41,280 bases of DNA, from positions 1-41,280 of the forward strand of contig JADGIZ010000026.1 of NCBI GenBank assembly GCA_027604665.1. The letters run 5' to 3'. Shown here in pieces: positions 9,113-21,600 of this stretch; positions within the stretch are counted from its first letter, which is position 1; every line of letters begins with the position of its first letter. Source of the DNA: Polyrhizophydium stewartii. Lineage: Eukaryota; Chytridiomycota; Chytridiomycetes; Rhizophydiales. The position numbers and the translations under genes are program-made. Below the pieces are notes generated by a model. It saw only the letters and a program-made list of their open reading frames with translations, was not told the DNA's origin and ran no database searches.

Positions 9113-11139
9113 ATGAATATGCAGACCCCCCAGCAGCGGGTTTTGAGCAACGCTTTTTATAGCCGCATTGACGAGAAGATGATTGGTGAGCTCTCCTTGT
9201 CGCCCGCACAGGCGCTGCAAGGCGCCGTTGCATCGCTCTCCACCGCGGGCCGTATGCTCAGCGCGCCAGGTGCTCGCGCGGCTTCTCAATCTATTGTCCG
9301 TGAAGATCTTGCGGAATCGACCTTGCTGAATCGCCCGATGCTGTGTCGTGCGTCGCCAGGCGTCTTTTCCACGTCCGCCGCGTCTGTCATCCAGTGCAGC
9401 CCACCCGAGCCTTCTGCGCTTCCCATTCCGCCGCTGCCGGCTTTTATTGCTACCGTCGCTCGAACAACCCAAATCAACACAGCGGTGCTCCTCCTTCCGC
9501 TTGTGTACTTTGATCGTCTGCGGCGCGCACTGCCCCAAACATCGCGAGGTACGAATGCGCGACAGCATTCGGGTGCGGCGGCCTGATCGCAATCTTGAGC
9601 TGAGAGACCTCGCGGCGGCTGCCGAAACAAAAGGCATGCCCTGCACAATCCACAGGATATCGCTGGCGGCATTGATTGTTTCCGAAAAGTATCTTTGCGA
9701 TGTGCCCATGAAAAACAAGTCCTGGTCGGCACACTCGATTCTATTCTCGCTTGAGGAGGTCAACTTGATGGAGCGCCAGTTCTTGCAGCTGCTGGTACGT
9801 GCCGCCTATCGCCGTCTGTTTTTGTTGCCATTGGAGTAGAATTACAAGTTCGTCTCACTGTGGTGTGCCGCAGAACTTTAATACTCATGTTAGCGAAAAC
9901 GAGCTTTACGCCCAGCTTGTTTTGGCTTTTGGCAAAGAGCAGATTTCGCTTTGGGAATCCCAGCGGCGCAGCTCGTTCATCCCGCGGTCAAGCCATCTTT
10001 ACATCGACTATCTCCGACGGCCGCGAGATTCTCAGCCGCGAAGCACACCCAATGCGCAAGATCCAGAGCTTCATGATACCATGTGCGACGTCAACGAGGA
10101 CGGCGAGTTCGCAGATGCGATGCCGAATGCTCGCCCGGGGGCTCCGCATGATTGCGCCCACGAGCCATCGCGGCGCAGCGCGCCAAAATACGTCAGCGTA
10201 TTCAGCAGTACGCCGGCGCAGGTACTCGGGCACGCAGAAGGAGCTCGGCTTGTCGCGCGACAACAACCAACGGCTCCGCTTCACACGCGAGTAGCCGATG
10301 CGCGGTCGCTGCCTGGTCCAAGCTGCGAAAACCTGTCACGGCTGTGTGCTGAACCCAGCAGCAGCCAAACGCGTCTTGAACCTCGACTTGCACCGGCGAA
10401 TGCTGCATCCCGCCACGTGAGTATGCTCGCACACGACTCGGCGGTCTCCCTTGGAGGTGGCGCGGCAGATTCGCAACCATCGGTGCTCCAGATCAAGGAG
10501 AGCATGGACGCGAAGGCGCTCGTCGAAAGCAACCCTCACATTTCGGCAGCAATGTGCCACCAAACTGCATCGGGAGAGGGCGTCATTCGCAACACTGCTT
10601 CCTCAGGTCCCCAAACGAGCGCAGATTATGGTGCACTCGAGCACAATGAGAGGAATGGCGAGAGAGCCCGCGCAACGTACAGTTTTCAGCCGTGCTGCAC
10701 GCCGTCAACGTCGACGGTTGGAATGGCAGCCACCCGAAATCTAGAGCCCTCTGCTTCTCAGCATCGACCGCCTCTTCTCGCACATCTCATTGAGCCTTTG
10801 CCTCACCACCACCACCATCACAACCACTACCACCGCAACAACAACTTTCAGCAGCCGCAGTATCCTACACACAATCTGGAATCATGGCTGCCCTCACATC
10901 GGCACGACCAGCCTCTCCAACCACTGTGCGATCGGAGCTCGGCAAGCCTCGGCCCTTGCGCTCGTCTGCGAAGTCACCTTGGGCTCGACAGCGCGATCGG
11001 CTGGAGCGCCCACGCTTCAGCAAGTGCCCTGACCGAGCAAGCACCAGGCGCACCTGCTGATGCCCAGCCCGGACAAATTGGCACGCTGTTGGAGGAACCG
11101 GGATGGTTGAACCCCATGTCGCGCTCAACCTGGAGTTAG
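9113..11139 (+). CDS. Pcl1/2-type (Pho85-class) cyclin with long low-complexity tail
   Basis: Regulatory subunit for a Pho85/CDK5-like kinase. Exons 9113-9548, 9634-9794 and 9874-11139 join in phase to 620 residues. The cyclin box reads LPAFIATVARTTQINTAVLL, VYFDRLRRALP, then across intron 1 SRGMPCTIHRISLAALIVSE and KYLCDVPMKNKSW, then SLEEVNLMERQFLQLLNFN. These match the fungal Pcl signature (KGMPCTxHRIFLAALIxAxKY; EVNLMExQ). The cyclin box ends near residue 230. The remaining roughly 390 residues are Ser/Pro/Gln/His-rich, including a His/Asn run near 10802, and recognise no domain. Yeast Pcl1/2 are only about 300 residues. The start at 9113 (MNMQTPQQ) is chosen because the next conserved-looking block follows; an in-frame Met at 8993 would add 40 unlikely residues. 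Confidence 0.87.
10802..10847 (+). repeat. His/Asn-rich low-complexity stretch in the cyclin tail
   Basis: CAC/CAT and AAC codons give a run of six histidines followed by NHYHRNNN. Low-complexity His runs in fungal regulators are often phase-separation or nuclear-speckle tags, but no function can be read here. Confidence 0.85.
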
Positions 11140-11188
11140 CTGGCCCACGAGACACATTCAATCCCGTCCGTAAAACTAAATGCTTTAT

Positions 11189-13623
11189 TCAAGGCAGACT
11201 TTCGTCATCTTGTCGTTCCAGCGCATCGCGAAGCTGCTCGATGGCATCGTCAATATCGACGCCCGCTTTCAAGCTTTCACGCAGCGTCACGATCGTCGCA
11301 GCGGTGCTGTTGGCCACAGACGCCTCGATCACATGCGCCGCTATGTTGCGGTCCAGCTTGTCGGGGAGTGCCGTGATCCAGTGGCGCGCGAGTATATCGT
11401 ACGAGCCCGCGGCAAGCGGCTCTGCGCAAGAGGGCCGGCACGCGGCGAGCATCTCGTGAAGCACACCCGCGAGCTGTGGCTGCGAGATCTCGTCGCTGGG
11501 GCTTTGGATCAGAGTCCGCAACACGAGCATCATGTCCGACGCGATGGTGTCCTTGGAGCGAACAGACCTCAGCAGCCAAAATGCCGAGGCGTGCTCCGGG
11601 CCGTAGGCGTCGCATAGCGCCTTCCAAACCTTGATTGCGTCGCGGACGTTGGGCTTTGGCGCGAGGCAAACAGACCGCAGCAGCTCGTCAAGTAGCTGCC
11701 TCTCGTGGCGCTGGAGGCTGGAGGATAAGGGTGATTGCGGCCGTCCCAGAACGCGCAGCGCCTCGAGTGCACCATCAATGTTGCCGATGCGGCCATGAGC
11801 AAGCGCGAACGCAGCCACAACGGCCGCCGGTAGAGATGGGCGTTGTGAGAGCGGCGACGACGCCAGACCAGAAGGTGGCTGCGAAGGCCACTGCTCTGCC
11901 GGAGGGCAGACATGGCTCCACAGCTCGGACAGAGAGATGTGCTCGGAGCCGCGGCGCGAGTCTTCCGGTGCGCTGTTTCCGACAGCCGCCAGAAGCGCCA
12001 TGACAGACTGCTGGCTGAGGCGCACACCGACCGGAAAGAGTGCCGCGGTCATCCATTCCATTGCTCGGTGCGGCAAGCCCGCAGCAGCATACTGGCGAAC
12101 CACAAAGTTTGCTGCATCCTCCGTGAGCGCTACTTGTGCGCGGTTGAGCTTGCGCACCCAGGTCAGAGATGCATCGAGCTTGCGCATTTCAGCGGTGGGC
12201 TCAGAAAAAGTCGGCCTTTGCTGAATAGATGCGGGCGCAGGCGTCGGTGGCTTTTGGGAAGCGTCAGACGTTGTGCCGTCCAACAAGCGCATCAAAGCTT
12301 GCAAGTAAGCGACCTGCAGCGCCGGCGAATTTGCAATGCCCCATTGGCACAAATTATCAAACAATCGGCTGAGTCCACTGGCAGAGGACGTGTGCTCCAG
12401 AAGAACAAGACACGTGGAAACCTTTACAGACGACGGCGTCTCGCGTGACGGGTCCTGGAACTCGGCCACAAGGGCGGCGAGAGAGCGTTCGATACGATCT
12501 GCGTGCTGTTTGTGGCTGCCATTGTGCAAGAGTATCCGCAACAAACTGTTATGATCAGAGAGGTGTGGCTTTCCACCAGACAAGGTCAATATCTCGTCAA
12601 AGAGCGCGATTGCCTGAGTACTTGCGCCGTAAGGATTCCTTGACAGCTGCTCCAGGATAAGGGAGTGGATTGGATGCAGCTTTGAAACTCGAGCAACTCT
12701 GGCGATTCGAAGTACTGCAAATCGATCAGCGCCATCAGTGGCACACACAGGCTGTGCCACAACTAACCAGCTCCGTAGCGTTCGTTCAAGCAGCCCGCGT
12801 CACCAAAGGCGCGCGCAAGAGCGGTAAGGACCGGAGTCGCGGGCGATTCACTTGGCGTCACATCGGCAATATGGCTCAGGTCGTGGGCGAAGCGAGCGGC
12901 GATTGACTCGGCAACATCTAGATGGCGTGCACCCTCCGAGACGCACTTGGAGATCAGTGCGCAGCTGACGGCCGCAAGCGCGCTGGCGTCCACAACGCTG
13001 GAGTCGCACCCGACGAGCTCGCCGTCAACCTGAGCATGGGGGTCGCGTTTCGTCGAATCAACCGCTGCAGTGTATGCGGCTACGGCGTCGTACTCGAACG
13101 ACTGAGAAAGTGCGTCCAGCGCATTGATATGAGCAGCAGAATGGGCCGCTGTATGCGGCCGCTGGCCGAGGCTGTCGCCGCTCGGCTCGCCGGCCTCGGT
13201 TGGCGGGTCGGCCAGCAAGGAGTCGGGCGCCGTCGAGGCGACGCGACGAGCGGCGACCAACGGGCCGGCGACCAGGACGCCAGTGCTTGGCCAGAGACGG
13301 GAGTGCCGATGGGCATGTAGCTGGGCAGCTTGGTCTCCGCCCGTCTCTTTCACCCGCCCATGTTCACGCACCGCCGGACGGGGCCGCGCTGGAGGCCCCA
13401 CCTGAGCCGGCAGCACCGTTCTTTTCTGAACCAGCGGGAAGTCGGCCCGCGGAGAGAACTTGGACATCCAGGCCTGCTGGTGGGCCTCGTAGACGGGCAT
13501 GAAGTCGCACATTGGCGCGGCCGTCGTCACTGCGCGTGACAGCAGCAGCGGCGTCGCGGCTCGCGGGGTCTGGCGCGGCGCGGCGGCGCGGGCGGCCGCC
13601 GTCGGCAGCCTCTGGATCAGCAT
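11189..13623 (-). CDS. Putative mitochondrial helical-repeat (PPR-like) protein
   Basis: Not recognised as a named family. The start at 13623 gives an Arg/Ala-rich, acid-free N-terminus (MLIQRLPTAAARAAAPRQT) typical of a mitochondrial presequence. A phase-1 intron joins GCLNERYGA to VLRIARVARVSKLHPIHSLI; an earlier intron lies near 13330-13410. The body (about 650-700 residues) is nearly all alpha-helical. It has spaced helix pairs of PPR/TPR style, for example TEDAANFVVRQYAAAGLPHR followed by AMEWMTAALFPVGVRLSQQS, and IDGALEALRVLG. It ends with an acidic helix, DDAIEQLRDALERQDDESLP. It could be an RNA-binding mitochondrial expression factor; divergent PPR proteins often escape simple motif recognition. 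Convergent with the cyclin (49 nt) and divergent from GPHR (55 nt). Confidence 0.6.
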
Positions 13624-13678
13624 TTCTGGCGAAGAGCAGCTCTTGCCCGGACAGCAGCCGTTTGTGCTGCGGCACACC
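13624..13678. promoter_or_regulatory. 55-nt divergent promoter between the mitochondrial protein and GPHR
   Basis: Only 55 nt lie between the two predicted start codons, so 5' UTRs and core promoters must overlap. No TATA box is seen. Either this is a truly bidirectional promoter or one of the two starts is farther inside its gene. Confidence 0.5.
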
Positions 13679-15620
13679 ATGTTCCGTGCGCCGCCGCCCG
13701 ACGCCGCCGCCGCCGCCGCCTTCGCTGCTGCCAGCGCTGGAGCTCACACGCACGATGACCTCAAAGACGATCTGCTCCTGCTTGCGTGCCTCGCGCTCTC
13801 GTTTGCGGCCGCATGGACTCTCGTGCTCGACCGCCTGCTGCTTGTGTCCGCGAGCTCCATCGACGCAGCCACCCGGTTCCTGTTCTCGCTCACGTTCGCG
13901 ACGTCGTGCTCGCTGCTGTTGCTCGTCGTCCTGGAGGTCGGCGACTCATTCCCGGAAAGGTGTGTGCCTTGCCCACGGCGCCTGCTCTCCCGCGGGGCCG
14001 CTGACGATCTGCGTCCAAGCTCGCGGCTTGCGTTTTGGCGGTTGAATCTGGCCGGGAGCCTCTGCAACGTCGTGCTGCTCCTGCCGCTCTACCAGATCTT
14101 TGTCTTGGCGTCCGAGTCTCGCCTCGGTGGGGCACCGGCCCGAGTCACCCTGCGTGGGCAGTAAGGCAAAGCTGACGCATGTCGAAGCGGTGCTGAAAAA
14201 GAACGCCGCGACCGCAGCTGCAGCCGGATACTTGGCGACTGCCGTCATCCTCTGGCGCATGTCGACCGGAGGGCGGGATGTCGAGCAACAGAGTTGGCCC
14301 AGAGTCCAAAACATCATCGGTCCGGTCGGCGCTGTCGGTGTGGCGCTGATGGCGCTCTTGTCAGGCTTTGGTGCAGTTAACAGCCCATACACAACGCTCT
14401 CAGTCTTTCTCAGGTATTCAAGCTCGCGAGCCGCGCGGTAAGCCGGATCCGGCTGACCCACCACAATCCCTCCTTCAACACCTCAACGCCAGCAAGGTAT
14501 CCGCTGAAGATATTGTTCGCGCCGAGCACCGCTTGCAACAGACCATCGAGTCGATCCTGGACAAGAAGAGACGACTGATGATCGCACAGTCGGTTCCGCG
14601 AGTGCGTGTTGCCGTCGTTGAGAGCATGCCTTGATAGCGAAAAGTGAGCAGACGCTGACTCGTTGTGGCAGGACGGACTGTGGAGCGAGCCGGCCGCGAC
14701 TCGCGGGATGTTCGGAGGCGTATTTTCAAGTGTCGCACAACGCCTTACCGGAGGCGGACGGACCGACGAAGGTCCGCTTCGATCAGAAATCGGAGCACAG
14801 GAGGTGATTTTGCAGAGACTTTTTACTGATCTCGATGACTTGCGAGTCGACCGTGTAAGCCCCAAGAAGCGCTTATTCACATGCAAAGCAAGATTGCGCT
14901 GACCATGACGCGGCAAGCAACGGCTTATTGAGGCCAAGACATGGCGTGGGATATACAACAACGCGCTAGGGTATGCATTCTCGGGCTACTGCCTTTACAA
15001 GATGGCTGCAGTGAGGATGCCTTATCAACCGTCATCTCTTGCTGTAATTGCAAGCTAATATCCGCTGGAATAGGCGGCAGTCGGCATCCTCTTTTCCCGA
15101 ACGGGCGGCACCGATCCAGTTACGCAGGCGCTCGAGATCCTTGTCCACAATGTCGGTCTTGACATTGACGTTGAGACGTGGACTAAGGAACTATCATTCA
15201 TTTTTCTCGGCGTTCTAGTTGCGGCGTCAATCCGAGGTCTTTTGCTGCAGCTTGCCAAAGTTTCTGCCATCTTTTCCAGCGCCGCATCGCAAAAGAGCAT
15301 GGTACTTCTCCTGGCGCACATAATGGGCTTCTACTTCCTAAGCGTTGTTTTGATGATGCGCGCCAATTTACCTGCCAAGCAAAGGCAAGTCTCTCGCAGC
15401 TCGAGCGGCTGCCGTGCGCTCTGGGCTGTCGTAGCGCCTTTGGCTAATACTCTCGTGGGACTTCAGAGCAAATCTCACTCTGGTTCTCGGTGCAGTTGAG
15501 TTTGATTTTTACCAGCGATGGTTCGATGCAATTTTCCTTGTTTCGGCAACGGCATCTGGGATCGCCATCGCCGTGGCCGAGCACATCAAGCGCAGCAGTC
15601 GCGCGTGGATTGACGATTGA
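13679..15620 (+). CDS. GPHR: Golgi pH regulator / GTG-type multi-pass membrane protein
   Basis: Eight- to nine-pass membrane protein of the GPHR/GTG family, linked to anion conductance and Golgi acidification in animals and to ABA-related receptors in plants. Hallmarks in order: LFSLTFATSCSLLLLVVLE; after intron 1 FWRLNLAGSLCNVVLLLPLY; ALLSGFGAVNSPYTTLSVFL (near-invariant in the family); helix AEHRLQQTIESILDKKRR; RLIEAKTWRGIYNNALGYAF; TGGTDPVTQALEI; FIFLGVLVAASIRGLL; LLLAHIMGFYFLSVVLMMR; and VEFDFYQRWFDAIFLVS near the end. About eight introns were joined in phase. The last is a GC-AG intron. The cytosolic loop between the third and fourth blocks is short. The start at 13679 is the first Met before a predicted first membrane helix. 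The domain call is secure; the exact physiological role in fungi is not known to me. Confidence 0.93.
15385..15466 (+). other. GC-AG intron in the GPHR gene
   Basis: The exon ends ...CAAAG and the intron starts GCAAGT, the canonical context for GC donors; it ends ACTTCAG. Removing it joins PAKQR to ANLTLVLGAVEFDFYQRW, exactly restoring the family's conserved last membrane region. No GT donor in the vicinity gives a continuous frame. Confidence 0.85.
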
Positions 15621-15664
15621 ACGAATGCCGCTGTCGAAATTGAGGGGAGGGGGGAGAGGGGAGG

Positions 15665-18600
15665 CTAGTCCGACTTGTCATGCCCAATGGTGCCCGAGCT
15701 TTCTTGCGGTCCAGTGACCGACGGCTGCTGGCGACTGTCTCGACCGTTCGTGAACACTTGATCAGTGAGACGCTCGTAGGTCCATGAGGAGAGCTTGTGG
15801 CGGGAGGAGATGACGCCAATTGTCTCTTTTCGATGTGCAAAAGGGTGCGGCTCCACAAAGTGCTTGCCATGTCCTGAGAAAAGCGCCGCGTGGTATGCGT
15901 GGATTGCAGTCGCACGCACAAGTGGACCCAAAAGTGCTTTGCTGATCACTGCGTGGCTGAGCAGCGGACCAAATGGACGCACCTGGTCGGCGTTGGCATA
16001 ATGGTTAGGATCAACAGACTCAAAAAACAGCTGACGCCACCTGCGGCGTTCGGCAGCGCCGACTTACTTGATCGTCTCGGTACGTGTCAACCGCGAACAT
16101 GCCATCCGCCAAAGGCGTGATTGCGATTTGAGCGTTACCAAAGTCGCCGCCAATAGTGTCCCATTTGTACTCGCGAAAGTGCTCGTTCCAAATGATGTGC
16201 ACGTGGTCGTTACCAATGTGTCGCTTCTGCAAACCAGGGTCAGCCAGAGAGATAGAGAGCCTAGCGCAAGCGATCGACGCCGAGGCTTCCTGCCTTCTTC
16301 AGCTGTTTTGGATCGGCAGGGTCTGTCGGCATCTTGGTGACGTCGTGGAACATGATTTCGAGGGTCGACGTGCAAAAGTAGGTTGCGACGCCGCCATTGA
16401 CCATGCTACGCTCGAGGCCGCCAAGGTAACCCGGGTGGTTGGCCAAATCGACCTTGGCATCACGCTTGAGTCAGCCGTAGGCGTTTTGAGCAGATATCCG
16501 ACTTTGCCACACATACTTCCCAACCCAAGCTCGCCACAAACTCGTCGTATTCATAGCTGCCGCAGCTGTTTCTGAAGATAGACTGCTCATCCTCTTGGCC
16601 CGGTGCAACGTATATAACTGCGACCTTGGCTACCTCGCGTCTGACGATTGCGCTCCGTCAGCACAAGGAGGCGCGGCGGCATTTTTGGGATGAGCAATTA
16701 CGGCACACGCACGATGGCTTGCGATCAAGACCTTTGATGTCGCGAATCAGGCTCGGTGTTTTGGAGAGCATGTGAAAGTCGCCGCTCTTGAGGAAGTCAA
16801 ATGTCAAGAAGCCAAGCTGGCTGAGGAGCAGTCTTGGTGTTTGAAACATGCTCTTTGCATCTTTTGGCTCTTCTGAACGTGCATGCATGTATGCACGCCG
16901 GCTAGATGCACCATTTTCGATCACTGACAGCCTGAATGCCGTTGTAGCCTGCACCTCGTCTTGCACGTGGCTTTGTACGGCCCGCGCAGCATCGCTGAGC
17001 ATTTTCTCATCGTTGAGAAGCAAAAGCGCGGGCGAGTTGAGGGTGCCTGTCTGAGTCTCTTGCAGGCAGTCAGGATGCTCTGAGCCAATTCTGATCCTAC
17101 AGTCAGCCCAACGGCCGCGTGTTTCAGCCCAGCAGAGAAACTTACTTGAGTAGCAGCTGCTCCAGTGCATCAGCATTGTGCCGAGCCATTCCAGCCGGCG
17201 GCCTTTCCACAGCAGCCGAGACCGAGTCGTTGCTGTCAAATTCTGGAGCGCCTCGTCTGCCAAAAGTGGTTAGCCAACGTCACTTGCGCAAATTCATTAG
17301 TAGCCGGCGCTCGTGCCTACATTGCGTGTCCCACAAGTACAGAGTCATCGTTGAACTTGAATCGCTGCACAGAGCCAAGAGGCCGACCAGCGCGGACCGG
17401 TGCAGGGGACGGCTGCATCTCATTGGCCTCGACTTCGCCCAAGTTTCTGTAAAACGGTCGAAGGTCCCACACATACTTGCCTGATGCGTCGCGCATGATG
17501 ATGCGGCAGCGCGAGCCTTTGCGCGGCATCTGTCAGTCTAGTCCCAGGATCTGGCTATGTGCAGGTCTCACCCTTTTGCATGTCAGCAAATGAGAGAATC
17601 GCCTGGTCGTTGAATGTGAAGTACTGCCACGGGTCTGCGTCGTCGTCTTCGACCTGTGGCTCAGATATAAGCCTTGTTGCGCGCAGCCAGGCGTCAGCAC
17701 CCGCCATGGCTTTGGCCATGCCGACCGGGCCGCCTCACGAGTGCATCATTGCAGGTCCATTGATTGGCGCAAAGTTGTCCACATGGTGCAGGAGATGGAT
17801 AAGCGCATGCTCGGCACAGGCCTTTTGAAGCGTCAGGGACTGGCACATTAGCAAGCAGCATATGTAAGAGTAGATTTACACGAATGGCCTTGAACTGAGA
17901 GGCAATCTCCTTTTCGTCTGTTGAGCTGCTGCTGCGCTCGTGCGTTGCACCAGGCTCGTCTATGGATGTACTGTCAGCGCAATCCAAATTGTGAGCGCCT
18001 GCCTTGCGGCCAAGAGCAACCTACCGTCCGCGCAGCCGATCCTGTCCCCGTTGGCACCGGAGCAGTCGATGACGGCATGCTTGTGGAAGTTGCCGTCAGA
18101 TTCTGCGGGTGCTGCCGAGATTATCACAGCGCACACAAGCACTCTCACAGAGACATGAATAGCTTCTTCGACAACCTCCGACACGCGTAAAGCAATGTTT
18201 GGGTTGGAGATGACGCACTTTGGAGCTGAGCTGAGCCAGTCAACGAGCGAGCGGAAAAGCATGGACACAATCATCGCTAAGCCGAGTCAAGATTAGCATC
18301 ACGCGAGCAAGGCTTCATCTTTCTGATAACGTTGAAGCACACCAGAGCAGCTGACGTCGTGGATCTGTTTGCGTGCACGGTCATCCAGCTGCAGGCTTTC
18401 GGATATCGCAAAAACAATTCGGTTGATGATTTGATGAACCAGTTCCTGGGGTGAAGAGGCGTGAGAATAAACTCAAAAGCGAAATGACCCGGGAAAAATC
18501 CAACAGACCGTGTCGAGTCGGATTCGATCGTAGTTTTGAGAAAGCACACTGAGACAATCCAGAGAAGCTCTTGTCTCGCGCGGTTTGCGTAACGATATGT

Positions 18601-21600
18601 AATCGAGCAGAATCGCAATGCAGTCGTTTACCAATTCCGGGTTTGCAGATCTGCCATCGTCAAAGTGAGCGGTCGCCCAGATCACCGTCTTCGTTTAAAC
18701 ATGGCAGCTTACCGATTTGGGCTTAAGCAAGCGTCGAGTGTCATGACGCCGACAATCCAAAGAAGCTGTTCAGTGAATTGCGTCCGTGACTCTCTGTTCG
18801 ATGTCGACTGCGCGGCAAGGAGACGGCCAATCAGATCAAGCAGTCGAGCGTCGAGGCCGCGGAAGACGCCGAGACTTTCGGCAGATGCTGCGATCGAAGT
18901 GCGACTATTTTGCGACGACTCCTGCTTTGGCAGGGTCATTGCAGATTCTACGGCTTCGAGCTGAATCCTGCTTAACGAAACTGACTCGCCGCAAGAGTTC
19001 GGCTCTGTGATGCAGAGCGCGACCCAGTAGTGACTATGCAGACAGATGAGCGACGACAGGATGCGGATGCACGCCTCGATGGAGCCGTCCGTAAGGTCCG
19101 GCTTTGTGCCCTGTGTGCGCAAGCCCGTAGCTTTTCAGTCGAGGGATGACGGAATGACGAGCTGAGGCGCAGGCATGTCTTACCAGAAATGAGATGCTTT
19201 CGAGGTAGTAAGGAATCAGTATATGGCACGAGGGAAGGCAGAGCGCGAAAATATGCTGCGAGTTGAGCAAAACTGAGTTGATTACATGCGCATTCCCACT
19301 TGAAAGCGACTTTCTCAAGTATCAGCCACGTGTGTTTTGTTCGGCGACAAAACGAGTTAAATCAACTGAACCTTCTTGAGAATTCGGTAAAAGTGCACGT
19401 AATATTCTGCGGAGAATGCTTGGTCATGGCGTCGGCACATGATGCGGCAAATGCAGCCTGTCGCAACGACGACTGTATCGTGAAACTCGGACGGCATGTC
19501 TGCCGCTTCGAATATGATTGGGGTGAAATCAAATAGCGCGGGCATGCTTGCGTTCTCAAACTTTTGGCTCTGACGAATCTGCAAGCCAAAGATTAGAAAT
19601 CAAAAGACACATAAACCGATGTCTTGTCTCACCTTTTCGAGAGAGTCCCAAACCTGCACAATGCAGGCCGTAGCCTCGTAATTGATTGCCGGTACCTGCT
19701 TGGATTTGTCTCAGCGCAAGAAGAATGTGCGCAAACGATACCAACTCGCCTACCTTAATGTCTCGAATACGTCCGATCGAGCACAACACGCTCTTCCATG
19801 CCCACAACGAGTTCTCGGCATTCCACCACTCAATCTCTTTGAGCTGCGAAAAGTTGCGCGCCAGCTGATACGCCTTGTGGTGCTCGACGACGAAATCCTG
19901 CAAACTGCAAAGTCACGCGCTGTCAATACAAGCCATGATGCGTTTGCGAGGTCTCGGTTGTAGGCGACTTACTCTTCGTCTGTCGAAAGCTCCTGCTGCT
20001 GCTGCGACTGCGACTGCGACTGCTGCTGCTGTGAGGCGCCGGATGCCACCGAAACTGCGCCGGAAAGAAACTGCTGAGCCTTGTCTCGCAAGTATTTGTG
20101 CTAAGACGGCGTGTCAGATTGGTCCATGCAGATGGGCTTTTTAGGGACTCACAAAGAATCCTGGCTCGTTGTCTTTGCGTGGAGACACATGCGCGTAGTC
20201 TGAGTCGTCGTGCAGGCTTTCGGTTTCTTTCCGCACTCGCTCCGAAAGAGGCGAGCTTAAAATGACCGTGTTTCCCCCTTTTTCTGCTACCCGAGACTCT
20301 GCTTGAGGCTCGTTGGTCTCATGCCTCACACGCCACCTTTGGCACGTGCTTACCTCGAAAGTGCACTTCTCGACTGGCCAAATGCTTTGATTGCGAGCTC
20401 TGATCGGCGTTCTGAGTACTAGCTGGGCCTGTCGACAGTGCCATATTCTCGCGCGCCACTCGCGCCACGCCAACGGCCTTTTTGTGGTTGCGGCCTTTGC
20501 CGAGATCCCGCTCTCCGCCAGAGAGCCCACGGCTCCCCGAATCGTGGTCGTATACCTTGTCTGCCATGATGCCAGTGAGGCGAAGAGTCAAGTCCTGCTC
20601 TCAGGTTCGATCAGCCTTTGCCAGTGCCCAAAAGAGGCATCCACCCTCTCATACCGCCCAAGTCCTGACGTATTCGTGGAGATGCGTGCACTCGAAAGCT
20701 TCTTCGCGAAGACGAAGCCAAAGAGACGGCTTGGTGCTGCGACTGCGCAGCCAGACGATGAAGACTGTCTCTGCAAGGTACTGCACAAAGCTGGTGCATG
20801 TCCGTGCGGCGGTAGAGTCGCGCAGCAAGAATCGCTGGATTTCTAACAGCGTCGTCATATGCAACTCCCAGGTCTGCATCTCGAGCTGAACAACTTTCTC
20901 CATCGAAAGCGTCCGCAAAACATCGAGCGCGTCACGATATACGGATAGCTGCATGGTCCCAAGTATATCGCAACTGATTAGCAACGAGCCCTTTGAAATG
21001 CCGGAGCGCTTTGAAGCCGCACCAAATTATCCAGATCCTCAGAAGCGCCAGGTTTGTCAAGAAACACGAGGCGGATGGCTCGAATGAACTTGCGGACCAG
21101 GGCATTCATCGTTTGATCCTCCGCGGATTCAAGTTCGTTGCATGCAACAGCTGGATCTGTCTTTTCAAGCTGCTCCGACTCGGAGTACTCGACTAACGGC
21201 GCCGGGTCGCGGCCTCGACGCAGGTATGCCATGACTTGGCTCGGCTTGTGCTGCTCGTCAGTCGCTTGAGGTGCCTGTGATGTTTGCTCTGCAGCAATCA
21301 ACTCACCGGCGAACAAATCCACGAAGCCAAGAGAAAGAGGCCTGATCGAGGGATTTGGTGGAACAGCACGGGCATAAGCAGCGACTGCCGCTGAATGTCC
21401 ATGACTGTTTCAAGGCTTGCAGGGTCACCGAGCACGACTTGAACAATAGCCGCAGCTGCAAAGTCGGCCACCGAGGACTCGCTCGACACGGACACATTGA
21501 CCGCCGAGGTTCGGATGATGAAGCTCGACAAGATTTGCATGATGGCTGGTGGGCACAGCTCAAAGCCCTCGTTGTCTGCAACAGCAAGCCCGACCTGGCG

